Source: Microcella pacifica
GTDB lineage: Bacteria > Actinomycetota > Actinomycetes > Actinomycetales > Microbacteriaceae
Assembly: GCF_009371975.2 (NCBI RefSeq)
Contig: NZ_VIKT02000009.1
Location: forward strand, 45,799 to 109,798
Direction of reading: 5' to 3'
Length of the DNA stretch: 64,000 nt
Part shown: piece by piece, positions 8,056 through 19,077 of the stretch
Position numbering within the stretch: the stretch's first letter is position 1
Layout of the letters: the number at the start of each line of letters is the position of its first letter
Notes under the pieces: generated by a model
Seen by the model: the letters and a program-made list of their open reading frames with translations, nothing else
What the model was told of the DNA's origin: nothing
Database searches by the model: none
Program-made: the position numbers and the translations under genes

Positions 8056-9035
8056 GCCGAGTAGTCGACCCCGGGCGGGAAGAGCGCATCGATCTCAGCG
8101 AGGTCCTCCTCCGTCGGGGTCCACGCGTTCACAGCGGCGGCGTTCTGCGCGACCTGCTCCGCGGTCGTCGCGCCGGCGATGACGCTCGCGAGAGCCGGGC
8201 GACTCAGCAGCCAGCCGATCGTCGCCTCGAGCATCCCGATGCCGCGCGCAGCGCAGAAGGCCTCGAGGGCCTCGATGCGGTCCCACGGCGCGGTCTCCAC
8301 GAGGTGGGGGCGCTGCCGCATGATGCGGGTGTCGGCGGGCCCGCCTTCGCGCGAGAACTTTCCCGTGAAGAGGCCGTTGTAGAGCGGGTAGTACGGCAGG
8401 AAGCCGACACCGAGCTCGGCGGCGGCCGGAAGCAGCTCGCGGTCGGCGCCGCGCCGCAGCAGGCTGTACTCGTTCTGGGCCGAGATGAAGCACGGGTGGC
8501 CGTGCAGCTCGGCGAGCAGGTCGGCGCGCGCGAGCTGCCAGCCCGCGAAGTTGGAGTGGCCGATGTAGCGCACCTTGCCCGCGTCGATGAGCTCGTGCAG
8601 CGCCGCGAGGGTCTCCTCGAGCGGCGTGAGCGGGTCGGGGGTGTGGAACTGGTACAGATCGATCGTGTCGGTCTGCAGGCGCCGCAGGCTGCCCTCCACC
8701 GCGAGGCGGATGTAGCGGCGCGACCCCTTGGCACCCCAGTGCGGGATCGGGCTCTCGTAGTCGACGTGCCCGAACTTGCTCGCGAGCACGACCTCGTCGC
8801 GGCGGCCCCGCAGCGCGTGTCCCATCATGGCCTCGCTGCGTCCGTACTCGTGGCCGTAGATGTCGGCGCCATCGAGAAGCGTGATGCCGTGATCGAGCGC
8901 GGCGTGCAGCACCCGGTCGGTGCCGTCCTGGGTCTCGGTCGCCGAGCCGGGTCGGCCGAAGTTGTTGCAGCCGAGACCGACGGCGGAGACGCGCAGCCCG
9001 CTGCGCCCGAGGGTGCGATACGTCATGGTCGTCAT
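8043..9035 (-). CDS. Aldo/keto reductase
   Basis: This 330-residue NADPH-dependent oxidoreductase has the aldo/keto reductase barrel. The catalytic tetrad is visible as Asp and Tyr in LDGADIYG (residues 55-62), Lys in LASKFGH and His in YQFHTPD. The C-terminal cofactor-binding segment PALASVIAGATTAEQV is also present. Substrates are usually aldehydes or ketones; the detailed subfamily cannot be set from sequence. I chose the ATG at 9035, which follows a GAGGATGGGG stretch that may serve as ribosome-binding site; a second ATG at 9026 is an alternative. It is convergent with the HExxH gene and divergent from ogt. Confidence 0.88.
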   Translation of the reverse strand: MTTMTYRTLGRSGLRVSAVGLGCNNFGRPGSATETQDGTDRVLHAALDHGITLLDGADIYGHEYGRSEAMMGHALRGRRDEVVLASKFGHVDYESPIPHWGAKGSRRYIRLAVEGSLRRLQTDTIDLYQFHTPDPLTPLEETLAALHELIDAGKVRYIGHSNFAGWQLARADLLAELHGHPCFISAQNEYSLLRRGADRELLPAAAELGVGFLPYYPLYNGLFTGKFSREGGPADTRIMRQRPHLVETAPWDRIEALEAFCAARGIGMLEATIGWLLSRPALASVIAGATTAEQVAQNAAAVNAWTPTEEDLAEIDALFPPGVDYSAPSS

Positions 9036-9140
9036 GCCCCCATCCTCGCGCACGAGCCTCCACGCCCCCTCCCCAGGAACTCGCGCACCGGCACCGATCC
9101 CCGTGTCCGATTTCCGCCGGTCGCGGGATGCTCGGGGCCG

Positions 9141-9146
9141 TAGTCT
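9141..9146 (+). promoter_or_regulatory. Probable -10 element of ogt-tag
   Basis: TAGTCT ends 7 nt before the ogt ATG. With a normal -10 to start-site distance the transcript would begin at or next to the start codon. No convincing -35 box is seen. Confidence 0.45.
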
Positions 9147-9153
9147 GCTCGGT

Positions 9154-9711
9154 ATGACCCAGCTCGACACCGCGCCCGTCCGCCGCTCCCCCGCAGAGTC
9201 CCCCACGGCAGAGCACTCCGCCGCGAGCGCGATCGCCCGCCTCACGACGGCCTCGCCACTCGGGCGCATCGTCGTCGAGGGCGACGGCACGGCGATCACG
9301 CGCCTCGAGATCGAGCGCGCGGGCACTCTCTCCACCGATGACCAGCCCGACGTGCCCGACGATCTCACTCGCCGCACTGTCGAGCAGCTCGGCGAGTACT
9401 TCGCGGGGTCGCGGCGCGACATCGACGTGCCCGTGCGGCTGACGGGCACGCCGTTCCAGCGCGCCATCTGGGAGGGACTGCGTGCTATCCCCTTCGGTGC
9501 GACGCGCAGCTACGGCGAGCTCGGCCGCGAGACGGGCCGCGCCACCGCGGGGCGCGCCGTCGGCGGTGCCGTCGGCGCCAACCCCGTTCCGCTCATTGTG
9601 CCGTGCCACCGCGTCCTCGCGAGCGATCAGCGCATCACGGGCTACAGCGCGGGCGATGGCGTGCCCACGAAGGTCTGGCTGCTCGACCACGAAGGCATCA
9701 CGCACCGATGA
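9154..9711 (+). CDS. ogt: Methylated-DNA--protein-cysteine methyltransferase
   Basis: This 185-residue suicide repair protein transfers the alkyl group from O6-alkylguanine in DNA to its own cysteine. The C-terminal DNA-binding domain is complete: TPFQRAIWEGLRAIPFG, then YGELGRETG with the helix-turn-helix, AVGGAVGANP, and the active-site PCHRV followed by GYSAG. The N-terminal half is a short ribonuclease-H-like domain, preceded by about 25 disordered residues. The ATG at 9154 follows a TAGTCT hexamer by 7 nt. Its TGA overlaps the ATG of tag (ATGA), making a two-gene alkylation-repair operon. Confidence 0.93.
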   Translation: MTQLDTAPVRRSPAESPTAEHSAASAIARLTTASPLGRIVVEGDGTAITRLEIERAGTLSTDDQPDVPDDLTRRTVEQLGEYFAGSRRDIDVPVRLTGTPFQRAIWEGLRAIPFGATRSYGELGRETGRATAGRAVGGAVGANPVPLIVPCHRVLASDQRITGYSAGDGVPTKVWLLDHEGITHR

Positions 9712-10310
9712 GCCCCGCGCACGACGTGCGCGTCGCCGACGACGGCCGTGCTCGATGCGGCTGGGTGGGCGACGATGCCGAGTACCGCCGGTACCACGAC
9801 GAGGAGTGGGGCGTGGCCCTGCACGGCGACCGTGCGCTCTTCGAGAAGCTCTCCCTCGAGGCCTTCCAGTCGGGGCTCTCGTGGATCACGATCCTGCGCC
9901 GCCGGGAGGGCTTTCGGCGCGCCTTCGCGGGCTTCGACCCCGCGGCGGTCGCCGCTTTCGACGAGAGCGACGTCGCCCGCCTGCTCGCCGACGAGTCGAT
10001 CATTCGCAATCGCGCGAAGATCGAGGCCACGATCGCCAACGCGCAGCTGCTCGTGACGCACATCGCCCTCGAGCCGGGCGGGCTCGACGAGCTCGTCTGG
10101 CGGCACGCACCCGCGCCGCGCGCGACACGGCTGGCCCAGCTCGCCGATCTGCCCGCGAGCACCCCCGAATCGGTGGCTCTCGCGCGGACGCTCAAGGCTG
10201 TCGGCTGGCGCTTCGTGGGCCCGACGACGGCCTACGCGCTCATGCAGTCGGCCGGTCTCGTCGACGACCACATCGTCGGCTGCTGGCGCGCAACTGCCAC
10301 GACCGGGTGA
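9708..10310 (+). CDS. tag: DNA-3-methyladenine glycosylase I
   Basis: This 200-residue helix-hairpin-helix glycosylase removes 3-methyladenine from alkylated DNA. The Tag signatures are present: RCGWV near residue 16 (zinc Cys), YHDEEWG near residue 28 (zinc His and catalytic Glu), LEAFQSGLSWITILRRR, NRAKIEA and the C-terminal DDHIVGCW that supplies the second His and Cys zinc ligands. The length is normal for the family. The ATG overlaps the ogt stop codon, so expression is coupled. Together ogt and tag cover the two main mutagenic and toxic alkylation lesions. The gene is convergent with yaaA, 11 bp away. Confidence 0.94.
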   Translation: MSPAHDVRVADDGRARCGWVGDDAEYRRYHDEEWGVALHGDRALFEKLSLEAFQSGLSWITILRRREGFRRAFAGFDPAAVAAFDESDVARLLADESIIRNRAKIEATIANAQLLVTHIALEPGGLDELVWRHAPAPRATRLAQLADLPASTPESVALARTLKAVGWRFVGPTTAYALMQSAGLVDDHIVGCWRATATTG

Positions 10311-10321
10311 TCTGACGTCTC

Positions 10322-11083
10322 TCAGTCCTGCGGCACCACGAGGTCGAGTTCGCCAGGCGCGCCCGGACGCAGGATCCACCCGAGGTCGGCCGAGCGTGCC
10401 ACCACTCCGTCGAGCGTCGTGGGCATCGGGCCCGACTCGAGCAGGGTGCGCAGGTAGCGGCCCTTGGCCGACTTGTTCGCGTGGGAGAGGGCACGGGTGA
10501 CACCGTCGTCGCCCGCTGCCACGACGCGCACGAAGCGCGCGTCGTCGCGCCCGGGAATCGGACCGAGGGCTGAGTAGGCCTCCGACCGCAGGTCGAGAAT
10601 CGGGCCGCGGTGCCGAGCGAGGATGCGCGCGACGGGATCGGCCCAGTGCCGTACCAGCCGGACGTCGAGGAGCCGGGAGTCGTGCGAGAGACGGTAGGCC
10701 GGAATCGGGTCGTCGGCACGCAGCAACCCGAACAGTGCGGACTGGATCACGACGTGATCGGCGGCGCGACGACGAGCATCCTCGCTCCACTCCGTCACCG
10801 CGAGCGCGTCGTACAGCACGCCGGTGTACCTCTCCAGCGCCGGCAACGTCGCCGAGCTGCGCACCCGCCGATTGCGCTCGAGCTCGACCGCGGCCGCTCG
10901 GGCGCTGATGCGCAAGGCACGCATGCCCGTCTCGTCGTCGACTGACACGGCGACGAGCTGGTCGAGCATGCTGGCGCGCAGCTCCGTCAGGAGGGGGTAG
11001 CCCATTCGCGACAGGGCGAGGCGCGAGCGCGGCACTCCCCCGTCCCGCTTCGTCTCCGACGGCGGCAGGAGGAGCAGGGTCAC
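10322..11083 (-). CDS. yaaA: YaaA-family peroxide stress protein
   Basis: This 253-residue protein belongs to the YaaA (DUF328) family, which in E. coli lowers intracellular unincorporated iron during hydrogen peroxide stress and binds DNA. Family hallmarks are the N-terminal LLLPPSETKR, the central YTGVLYDAL, QSALFGLLRADDPIPAYRLS and LDLRSEAYSAL, and the C-terminal HANKSAKGRYLR. The GTG at 11083 overlaps the stop of the preceding ATPase in GTGA, so it is read as the last gene of the transcript that continues from the atp operon. The link with ATP synthase is positional; no mechanistic connection is established. Confidence 0.88.
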   Translation of the reverse strand: MTLLLLPPSETKRDGGVPRSRLALSRMGYPLLTELRASMLDQLVAVSVDDETGMRALRISARAAAVELERNRRVRSSATLPALERYTGVLYDALAVTEWSEDARRRAADHVVIQSALFGLLRADDPIPAYRLSHDSRLLDVRLVRHWADPVARILARHRGPILDLRSEAYSALGPIPGRDDARFVRVVAAGDDGVTRALSHANKSAKGRYLRTLLESGPMPTTLDGVVARSADLGWILRPGAPGELDLVVPQD

Positions 11084-11601
11084 GAGCGCAGGAAGGCGAT
11101 CGCTTCGGTCACGAGCGCATCGAGTTCGGAGACGGTGTCGAGCGTGAGGCGCGGGCACGCATCGGCCGCACCCGACCAGGACGCGTACTCGTCCAATCGC
11201 TGTTCGACGGCGTGCCAGGTGGGTTCGGCGAGGTGCTCGAGATCGCGTCTGCGCTCGTCGAGCCGACGCCGATGCAGCGCAGTGTCGCTGCACACGGTCT
11301 CGATGAACCGCACCTCGACGCCCACACGCTCCGCGAGGAGGACCCACTGGTCACGGGCGGGCGACACGGCGTTGACGGCGTCGACGATGATGCCCTGGCC
11401 CGCGCGCAACACCGACTCGGCGATCGTCTCCGCGACCAGGTACGCGGCGAGTCCCGTGGGCTGGTCGCTCTCGATACCCGAGCGCAGGATCGCGGATTCG
11501 AGCGGATCCACCGAGACCACGGGAGTGCGCAGCTGCACCCCGAGCGCTTCCGCGACAGTGCTCTTGCCGGAGCCGGGCAGCCCGGCCATGGCGATGAGCA
11601 C
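11080..11601 (-). CDS. Small AAA/P-loop ATPase (kinase-like)
   Basis: This 173-residue P-loop protein begins almost directly with its Walker A motif, AGLPGSGKST, at residues 6-15. The layout (a Walker A, a VDAVN strand near residue 73 that could act as Walker B, and a DERRRDLEHL lid-like Arg cluster near residue 113) resembles small-molecule kinases such as the zeta-toxin/chloramphenicol-phosphotransferase-like group. The substrate is unknown. The GTG start at 11601 shares one base with the atpC stop (TAGTG), so it is translationally coupled to the ATP synthase operon. It then overlaps yaaA. Confidence 0.78.
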   Translation of the reverse strand: MLIAMAGLPGSGKSTVAEALGVQLRTPVVSVDPLESAILRSGIESDQPTGLAAYLVAETIAESVLRAGQGIIVDAVNAVSPARDQWVLLAERVGVEVRFIETVCSDTALHRRRLDERRRDLEHLAEPTWHAVEQRLDEYASWSGAADACPRLTLDTVSELDALVTEAIAFLRS

Positions 11602-11861
11602 TAGAGCAGTTCGGCGGCGCCCGCGACGATTGTCACGGTGTTGTTCTCGACCGAGAGGAACCCGTCTTCGGCGCGCGCCGTGACGACGGCGCCCTCCGTC
11701 GGCGTGATGCGCACCTCTCCGGCGCCGAGGATGCCCAGCAAGGGCTCGTGACCGGGCAGGATGCCGATCTCACCCTCCGTGGTGCGCGCGACGATCTGCT
11801 TCGCGACGCCCGACCACACCTCTCGGTCGGCGGCGACGACGCTCACCGTGAGCTCGGCCAC
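11601..11861 (-). CDS. atpC: F0F1 ATP synthase epsilon subunit (short form)
   Basis: This is the 86-residue epsilon subunit of the F1 rotor stalk. The N-terminal beta-sandwich is present (VSVVAADREVWSG, GEIGILPGHEPLLGIL, DGFLSVENNTVTIVA). The protein stops right after that domain, so the C-terminal two-helix hairpin that usually brings the subunit to 120-140 residues and can inhibit ATP hydrolysis is absent. The GTG at 11861 begins 2 bp after the atpD stop. It is the last subunit gene of the operon, and the following ATPase gene overlaps its stop codon by one base. Confidence 0.93.
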   Translation of the reverse strand: MAELTVSVVAADREVWSGVAKQIVARTTEGEIGILPGHEPLLGILGAGEVRITPTEGAVVTARAEDGFLSVENNTVTIVAGAAELL

Positions 11862-11863
11862 GA

Positions 11864-14288
<2,425 letters not shown>

Positions 14289-14344
14289 GTGTGTCGTCTT
14301 TCCTTAGGTGTCGTCGTGTGGTCGGTCGCGATCGAGCCGAGGCT

Positions 14345-15979
14345 CTAGCGCTTCCTCCGCACGATCTTCTCCTGGTTGATGTCGGCTTCCTCGGTCTCGT
14401 CGAACTCCTCCGAGCCGGCCTGCACGCCATCGGCCCCGCCGCCCTGGAACTCCTCGAGGAAGGAGTCGATCGCCTTCTCGAGCTCGCCCTCGGTCTTCTC
14501 GTCGAGCACGTTCGTCTCGCGCAGGGTGGTGAGGATCTCGGTGTTGCGGTGGAGGTGATCGAGCAGCTCGCGCTCGAAGCGCAGCACATCGCTGATCGCG
14601 ATCGAGTCGAGCTTGCCCTTCGTGCCTGCCCAGATCGAGACGACCTGCTCCTCCACGGGGTACGGCGAGTACTGCGGCTGCTTGAGCAGCTCGGTCAAGC
14701 GCGCACCGCGCGACAACTGGCGACGGCTCGTCGCATCGAGGTCGGAGGCGAACATCGCGAACGCCTCGAGCGAGCGGTACTGGGCCAGCTCGAGCTTGAG
14801 CGTGCCGGAGACCTTCTTGATGCTCTTGACCTGCGCGTCGCCACCGACGCGCGAGACGGAGATGCCGACGTCGACTGCGGGGCGCTGGTTCGAGTTGAAC
14901 AGGTCGGACTGCAGGAAGATCTGGCCGTCGGTGATCGAGATGACGTTGGTGGGGATGTAGGCGGAGACGTCGTTCGCCTTCGTCTCGATGATCGGCAGAC
15001 CCGTCATCGACCCGGCACCGAGCTCGTCCGAGAGCTTCGCGCAGCGCTCGAGAAGGCGGGAGTGCAGGTAGAAGACGTCACCGGGGTAGGCCTCGCGACC
15101 CGGCGGGCGACGCAGGAGGAGTGAGACCGCGCGGTAGGCCTCGGCCTGCTTCGACAGGTCGTCGAAGATGATGAGCACGTGCTTGCCGCCGTACATCCAG
15201 TGCTGGCCGATGGCCGAGCCGGTGTAGGGCGCGAGGTACTTGAAGCCCGCGGGGTCGGAGGCGGGGGCCGCGACGATCGTCGTGTACTCCATGGCGCCGG
15301 CCTCTTCGAGCGCGCCCTTGACGGCGGCGATCGTCGAGCCCTTCTGGCCGATGGCGACGTAGATGCAGCGCACCTGCTTGTTCGTGTCACCCGACTCCCA
15401 GTTGGCCTTCTGGTTGATGATCGTGTCGACCGCGATCGCCGTCTTGCCGGTCTGGCGGTCGCCGATGATGAGCTGGCGCTGGCCGCGACCGACGGGGATC
15501 ATGGCGTCGATCGCCTTGATGCCGGTCTGCATGGGCTCGTGGACGCTCTTGCGCTGCATGACGCCCGGCGCCTGCAGCTCGAGGGCGCGACGGCCCTCGT
15601 CGGCGATGTCGCCGAGGCCGTCGATGGGGGCGCCGAGCGGGTCGACGACGCGGCCGAGGTAGCCGTCGCCGACGGGGACGGAGAGGACCTCGCCCGTGCG
15701 GGTGACCTCCATGCCCTCGACGATGCCGGAGAACTCGCCGAGCACGACGACGCCGATCTCGCTCTCGTCGAGGTTCTGCGCAAGGCCGAGCGTGCCGTCG
15801 GAGAAGCGGATGAGCTCGTTGGCCATCACGCCGGGCAGGCCCTCGACGTGCGCGATGCCGTCAGCGGCATCGACCACGCGGCCGACCTCGGTCGCAGCGG
15901 CGGCTCCGGGAGCGTAGTCGCGCGCGAACTTCTTGAGCGCGTCGCGGATCTCGTCCGGGCTGATCGAAAGTTCTGCCAT
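14345..15979 (-). CDS. atpA: F0F1 ATP synthase alpha subunit
   Basis: This 544-residue subunit holds the non-catalytic nucleotide sites of F1. The Walker A motif GDRQTGKT is near residue 172, with the Walker B strand [13 protein letters not shown] and the arginine-finger region [11 protein letters not shown]. The family C-terminal helical bundle is followed by an acidic tail ending in KIVRRKR that is longer than in E. coli. The ATG at 15979 is preceded by AAGGGAAG at good spacing. The gene order delta, alpha, gamma, beta is intact and there are no frameshifts. Confidence 0.98.
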   Translation of the reverse strand: MAELSISPDEIRDALKKFARDYAPGAAAATEVGRVVDAADGIAHVEGLPGVMANELIRFSDGTLGLAQNLDESEIGVVVLGEFSGIVEGMEVTRTGEVLSVPVGDGYLGRVVDPLGAPIDGLGDIADEGRRALELQAPGVMQRKSVHEPMQTGIKAIDAMIPVGRGQRQLIIGDRQTGKTAIAVDTIINQKANWESGDTNKQVRCIYVAIGQKGSTIAAVKGALEEAGAMEYTTIVAAPASDPAGFKYLAPYTGSAIGQHWMYGGKHVLIIFDDLSKQAEAYRAVSLLLRRPPGREAYPGDVFYLHSRLLERCAKLSDELGAGSMTGLPIIETKANDVSAYIPTNVISITDGQIFLQSDLFNSNQRPAVDVGISVSRVGGDAQVKSIKKVSGTLKLELAQYRSLEAFAMFASDLDATSRRQLSRGARLTELLKQPQYSPYPVEEQVVSIWAGTKGKLDSIAISDVLRFERELLDHLHRNTEILTTLRETNVLDEKTEGELEKAIDSFLEEFQGGGADGVQAGSEEFDETEEADINQEKIVRRKR

Positions 15980-16042
15980 GTTCTTCCCTTTTCGTTCGCA
16001 GCCCCGACTCTGCGGGGCTCCGTCTGGTGTTCTCGAGCGGAC

Positions 16043-16834
16043 CTAGCCGGCCAGTCGAAGTGTGAGTTCTGCCAAGCGTGCAGCGACGCTGCCGTCGATC
16101 ACGTCGTCGCCGACCTGAACGCGGACCCCGCCGACGAGCGCGGGGTCGATGACCTGGTTGAGGGTGTGGTCGCGGCCGTAGCGCTCTCGCAGCATGGCCC
16201 CGATGGATGCGCGCTGCTCGTCGCTCAGCGGACGGGCGACGCTCACGGTGGCGATGCCCTTACCGAAGGAGTCGGCGACGATCGCCGCACCCGTGCGCAC
16301 GAGCTCGCCGATGCGGCGGCCGCGAGGCTGCTGCACGAGGTGACCGGCGATCGCGACCGCCTGCGTGCTCGCGTTGTCGGCGAGCAGGCTCTCCACGAGC
16401 GACCGCTTGCCCTCGGCCGAACCGCGCTTGCTGCCGAGAGCGAGCTCGAGCTCAGCATCCGACGCGACAGCGGCACCGAACGTGAACAGCTCCGCCTCGA
16501 GACCCGCTTCCGCGGACGTCGACGACGCCACCGCGCGGATGCCGATCTCTTCGAGGCCGGCGAGGAACTCCTCGGCGTTCGACCAGCGCTGCTGCGCCAT
16601 GGCGGTGAGAAGCGCGAGCGCGGCCGGGGGGAGACTGCCGAAGAGGGCCGAGAGCAGCGCCTCCTTGTCCTTCGGGGAGGCCGAGGGGTCGGTGAGCGCA
16701 CTCTGCAACTGCGTCGACGTGCCGATCGTGCGCGACGCCGCGAGCAGCTGCTCGCCCGTCGTGAGATCGACGCTCTTCGTGGCGGCGAGTGCCGAGCGTG
16801 CCGCCTCCAGAGCGCTTCGCGTCGCTGAGCCCAT
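16043..16834 (-). CDS. atpH: F0F1 ATP synthase delta subunit
   Basis: This 263-residue peripheral-stalk subunit connects subunit b to the top of F1. It is longer than the roughly 177-residue enterobacterial form, which is normal for many actinobacteria. The N-terminal helical domain is followed by ALGSKRGSAEGKRSLVESLL, and the C-terminal domain shows the family end ...VIDPALVGGVRVQVGDDVID with SVAARLAEL. The ATG at 16834 lies 2 nt after the atpF TAA, so the two are closely coupled. Confidence 0.95.
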   Translation of the reverse strand: MGSATRSALEAARSALAATKSVDLTTGEQLLAASRTIGTSTQLQSALTDPSASPKDKEALLSALFGSLPPAALALLTAMAQQRWSNAEEFLAGLEEIGIRAVASSTSAEAGLEAELFTFGAAVASDAELELALGSKRGSAEGKRSLVESLLADNASTQAVAIAGHLVQQPRGRRIGELVRTGAAIVADSFGKGIATVSVARPLSDEQRASIGAMLRERYGRDHTLNQVIDPALVGGVRVQVGDDVIDGSVAARLAELTLRLAG

Positions 16835-16836
16835 GG

Positions 16837-17388
16837 TTACTTGGCCGCCGTCTCTGACTTCTCGAGGTCGGCGAGGAAGCGGTCGACGAGCGCCGTGGCC
16901 TTCTTGTCGTCCGCGAGGGACTCCCCCATGACGCCGCTCGCCAGGTCGATCGCGAGCGAGCCGACCTCCGAGCGCAACGAGACGAGCGCAGCCTGGCGCT
17001 CGGCCTCGATCTGGGCCTGCGCCGTTGCGGTGATGCGCGCGGCCTCGCTCGACGCCTGCTCTTTAAGCTCGGCGAGGATGGCGCCGCCGTCGACGCGAGC
17101 CTGCTCGCGGATCTTCGCGGCCTCGGCACGGGCCTCGGCGAGCATCGCGTTGTACTTCTCGAGCGCCACCTTGGCCTCGGCCTGAGCCGACTCCGCCTGC
17201 TCGATGCCGCCCTCGATCTTCGCGGCGCGCTCGTCGAGCATCTTCTGCATGCGCGGAAGGACGACCTTCCAGAACAGCAGCAGGACGAGCGCGAACGGGA
17301 TGATCGAGTAGACGATGTCGTACCACGCCGGGATCAGGGGGTTGACGTCCTCCCCCGGTTCCGCCGCAATGACGAGTTCAGTGAGCAT
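16837..17388 (-). CDS. atpF: F0F1 ATP synthase subunit b
   Basis: This 183-residue subunit is the membrane-anchored stator arm. A short extracytoplasmic N-terminus is followed by one membrane helix (about residues 24-44, IVYSIIPFALVLLLFWKVVL), then a long charged Ala/Glu-rich helix that dimerises and reaches the delta subunit. The family LPRMQKMLDERAAKIEGGI follows the membrane segment directly. It starts 10 bp after atpE and ends 2 bp before atpH. Sequence is regular over its full length. Confidence 0.96.
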   Translation of the reverse strand: MLTELVIAAEPGEDVNPLIPAWYDIVYSIIPFALVLLLFWKVVLPRMQKMLDERAAKIEGGIEQAESAQAEAKVALEKYNAMLAEARAEAAKIREQARVDGGAILAELKEQASSEAARITATAQAQIEAERQAALVSLRSEVGSLAIDLASGVMGESLADDKKATALVDRFLADLEKSETAAK

Positions 17389-17398
17389 GGAGTGAGCC

Positions 17399-17689
<291 letters not shown>

Positions 17690-18484
17690 TTAGTGCTCGT
17701 CCGCCAGCGCGAGCTGGAGGTAGACGGCGGTGAGAAGAGTGAAGACGTAGGCCTGCAGCAGCGAGACGAGGATCTCGAAGAACGTGAACACGATGCCGAA
17801 GGCCTGCGTGCCGACGCCCGCGAGAATCCACCAGCCGCCGAGGTCGACCATGAAGAATGCGGAGGCCGAGAAGAACAGCACGAGCAGCAGGTGGCCGACG
17901 ACCATGTTCATGAGCAGTCGCAGCGTGAGTGTGACGGGGCGCAGCACGAACATGGAGACGAGCTCGATGGGCGTCACGATGATGTAGAGCGGCCACGGCA
18001 CACCGGGCGGGAAGAGCGCGTTGCGGAAGAAGGCGACCGGGTGCTTGCGCAACCCCGCGTAGACGAACGCGAGGTAGGAGGCGGCGGCGAGCACGAGCGG
18101 CAGACCGATTACGGAGGTTCCCGCGATGTTGATGCCGGGAACGATGCCCGTGAGGTTGAGGAACAGCACGAGGAAGAAGATCGTCGTGAGCAGCGGCAGG
18201 AAGCGCTTGCCGTCGACCTTGCCGAGCAGGTCTTCCGCGATGTTGATGCGCACGAAGTCGAGCGCCATCTCGATCGTGCCCTGGAAGCGGCCGGGCACGA
18301 TGCTCATACGGCGCGTACCGAGCCAGAACATGAGGATGAGAAGCCCCGCGATGACGAGGCGCAGCAGCATGATGCGGTCGATCTGGAAGAACTCGTTGCC
18401 CTCGAAGAAGATAGCCGGAGGGAAGAAGTCACCGATCGAGGGACCGCTGAACTCCGGCCCGTCCGAACCGTCAACGGTCGTCAC
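17690..18484 (-). CDS. atpB: F0F1 ATP synthase subunit a
   Basis: This subunit forms the proton half-channels of F0. Several membrane helices are evident; the stator Arg is in LRPVTLTLRLLMNM and the C-terminal half-channel region is FTFFEILVSLLQAYVFTLL. The annotated GTG at 18484 gives 264 residues but has no ribosome-binding site. The reading frame stays open upstream, and a CTG at 18517 lies 5 nt after GGAGA and would add 11 residues (LSAAALIPFLP). There is no ATG, GTG or TTG between the upstream in-frame stop and 18484, so the CTG may be the true start. It follows the atpI-like gene. Confidence 0.95.
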   Translation of the reverse strand: MTTVDGSDGPEFSGPSIGDFFPPAIFFEGNEFFQIDRIMLLRLVIAGLLILMFWLGTRRMSIVPGRFQGTIEMALDFVRINIAEDLLGKVDGKRFLPLLTTIFFLVLFLNLTGIVPGINIAGTSVIGLPLVLAAASYLAFVYAGLRKHPVAFFRNALFPPGVPWPLYIIVTPIELVSMFVLRPVTLTLRLLMNMVVGHLLLVLFFSASAFFMVDLGGWWILAGVGTQAFGIVFTFFEILVSLLQAYVFTLLTAVYLQLALADEH

Positions 18485-18621
18485 TGGCAGGAACGGGATC
18501 AGGGCGGCAGCGCTCAGGGGAGTCTCCAGAATCGGGGCATCACGGGGTCATGACGCGGCGATCGGCATCGATTACTCCACCCTACCAACAGTTGGAGCGC
18601 CCGGCCGAATCGAGGTCAGCG

Positions 18622-19077
18622 CTACGAGGAGCCGGGCAGGGTGATGTCGCTCACGTAGGGCACGCGCCCGCGCGACACGGCCACGAGGTCGGTCACGAGA
18701 CCGCCGAGGACGGCGATCACGAGGGTCACGAAGAGCACGACGGGGTCGACGAAGGAAGCCTCGCGCAGGGTGAACACGAGCACGAGGAACACCACGAACT
18801 TGAGCAGCCAGGCGCCGAGCACGAGGGCGAAGAACACGGGCGAGAGCAGGTCGCCCTTCGTGATCCGGTCGGCCAGCAGGATGCTCGCGGCGGTCACGGC
18901 GAGGAAGACGAAGCCCATGCCGGCGCCGATGAGCGCGCTGAGAAGCCCGGGAAGCTCGCTCACGAGCGCGCCGACGACGCTGCCGACGACGGCGATCGCG
19001 GCGAACAGAGCCGCGCCGTAGAGGAGGGAGAGCCGCAGGACGGGTGCGGCGCTCGAGCGAGGGGGTGTCGTGGTCAT
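18622..19077 (-). CDS. AtpI-like four-helix membrane protein
   Basis: This 151-residue protein has four predicted membrane helices (about residues 17-37, 41-66, 78-101 and 110-132). Its position directly upstream of atpB is that of AtpI, which in other bacteria assists assembly of the c-ring or supplies magnesium. Sequence conservation in this family is low, so the call rests on position, length and topology. Its ATG overlaps the stop of the upstream wecA-like gene (ATGA). A gap of about 100 bp to atpB contains the inverted repeat CCAAC-A-GTTGG near 18585-18595. Confidence 0.75.
   Translation of the reverse strand: MTTTPPRSSAAPVLRLSLLYGAALFAAIAVVGSVVGALVSELPGLLSALIGAGMGFVFLAVTAASILLADRITKGDLLSPVFFALVLGAWLLKFVVFLVLVFTLREASFVDPVVLFVTLVIAVLGGLVTDLVAVSRGRVPYVSDITLPGSS

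Noticed and set aside
18585..18595. CCAAC-A-GTTGG inverted repeat as terminator before atpB
   Set aside because: The stem is 5 bp with a one-base loop and cannot form a hairpin; it may be a protein site but there is no further support.
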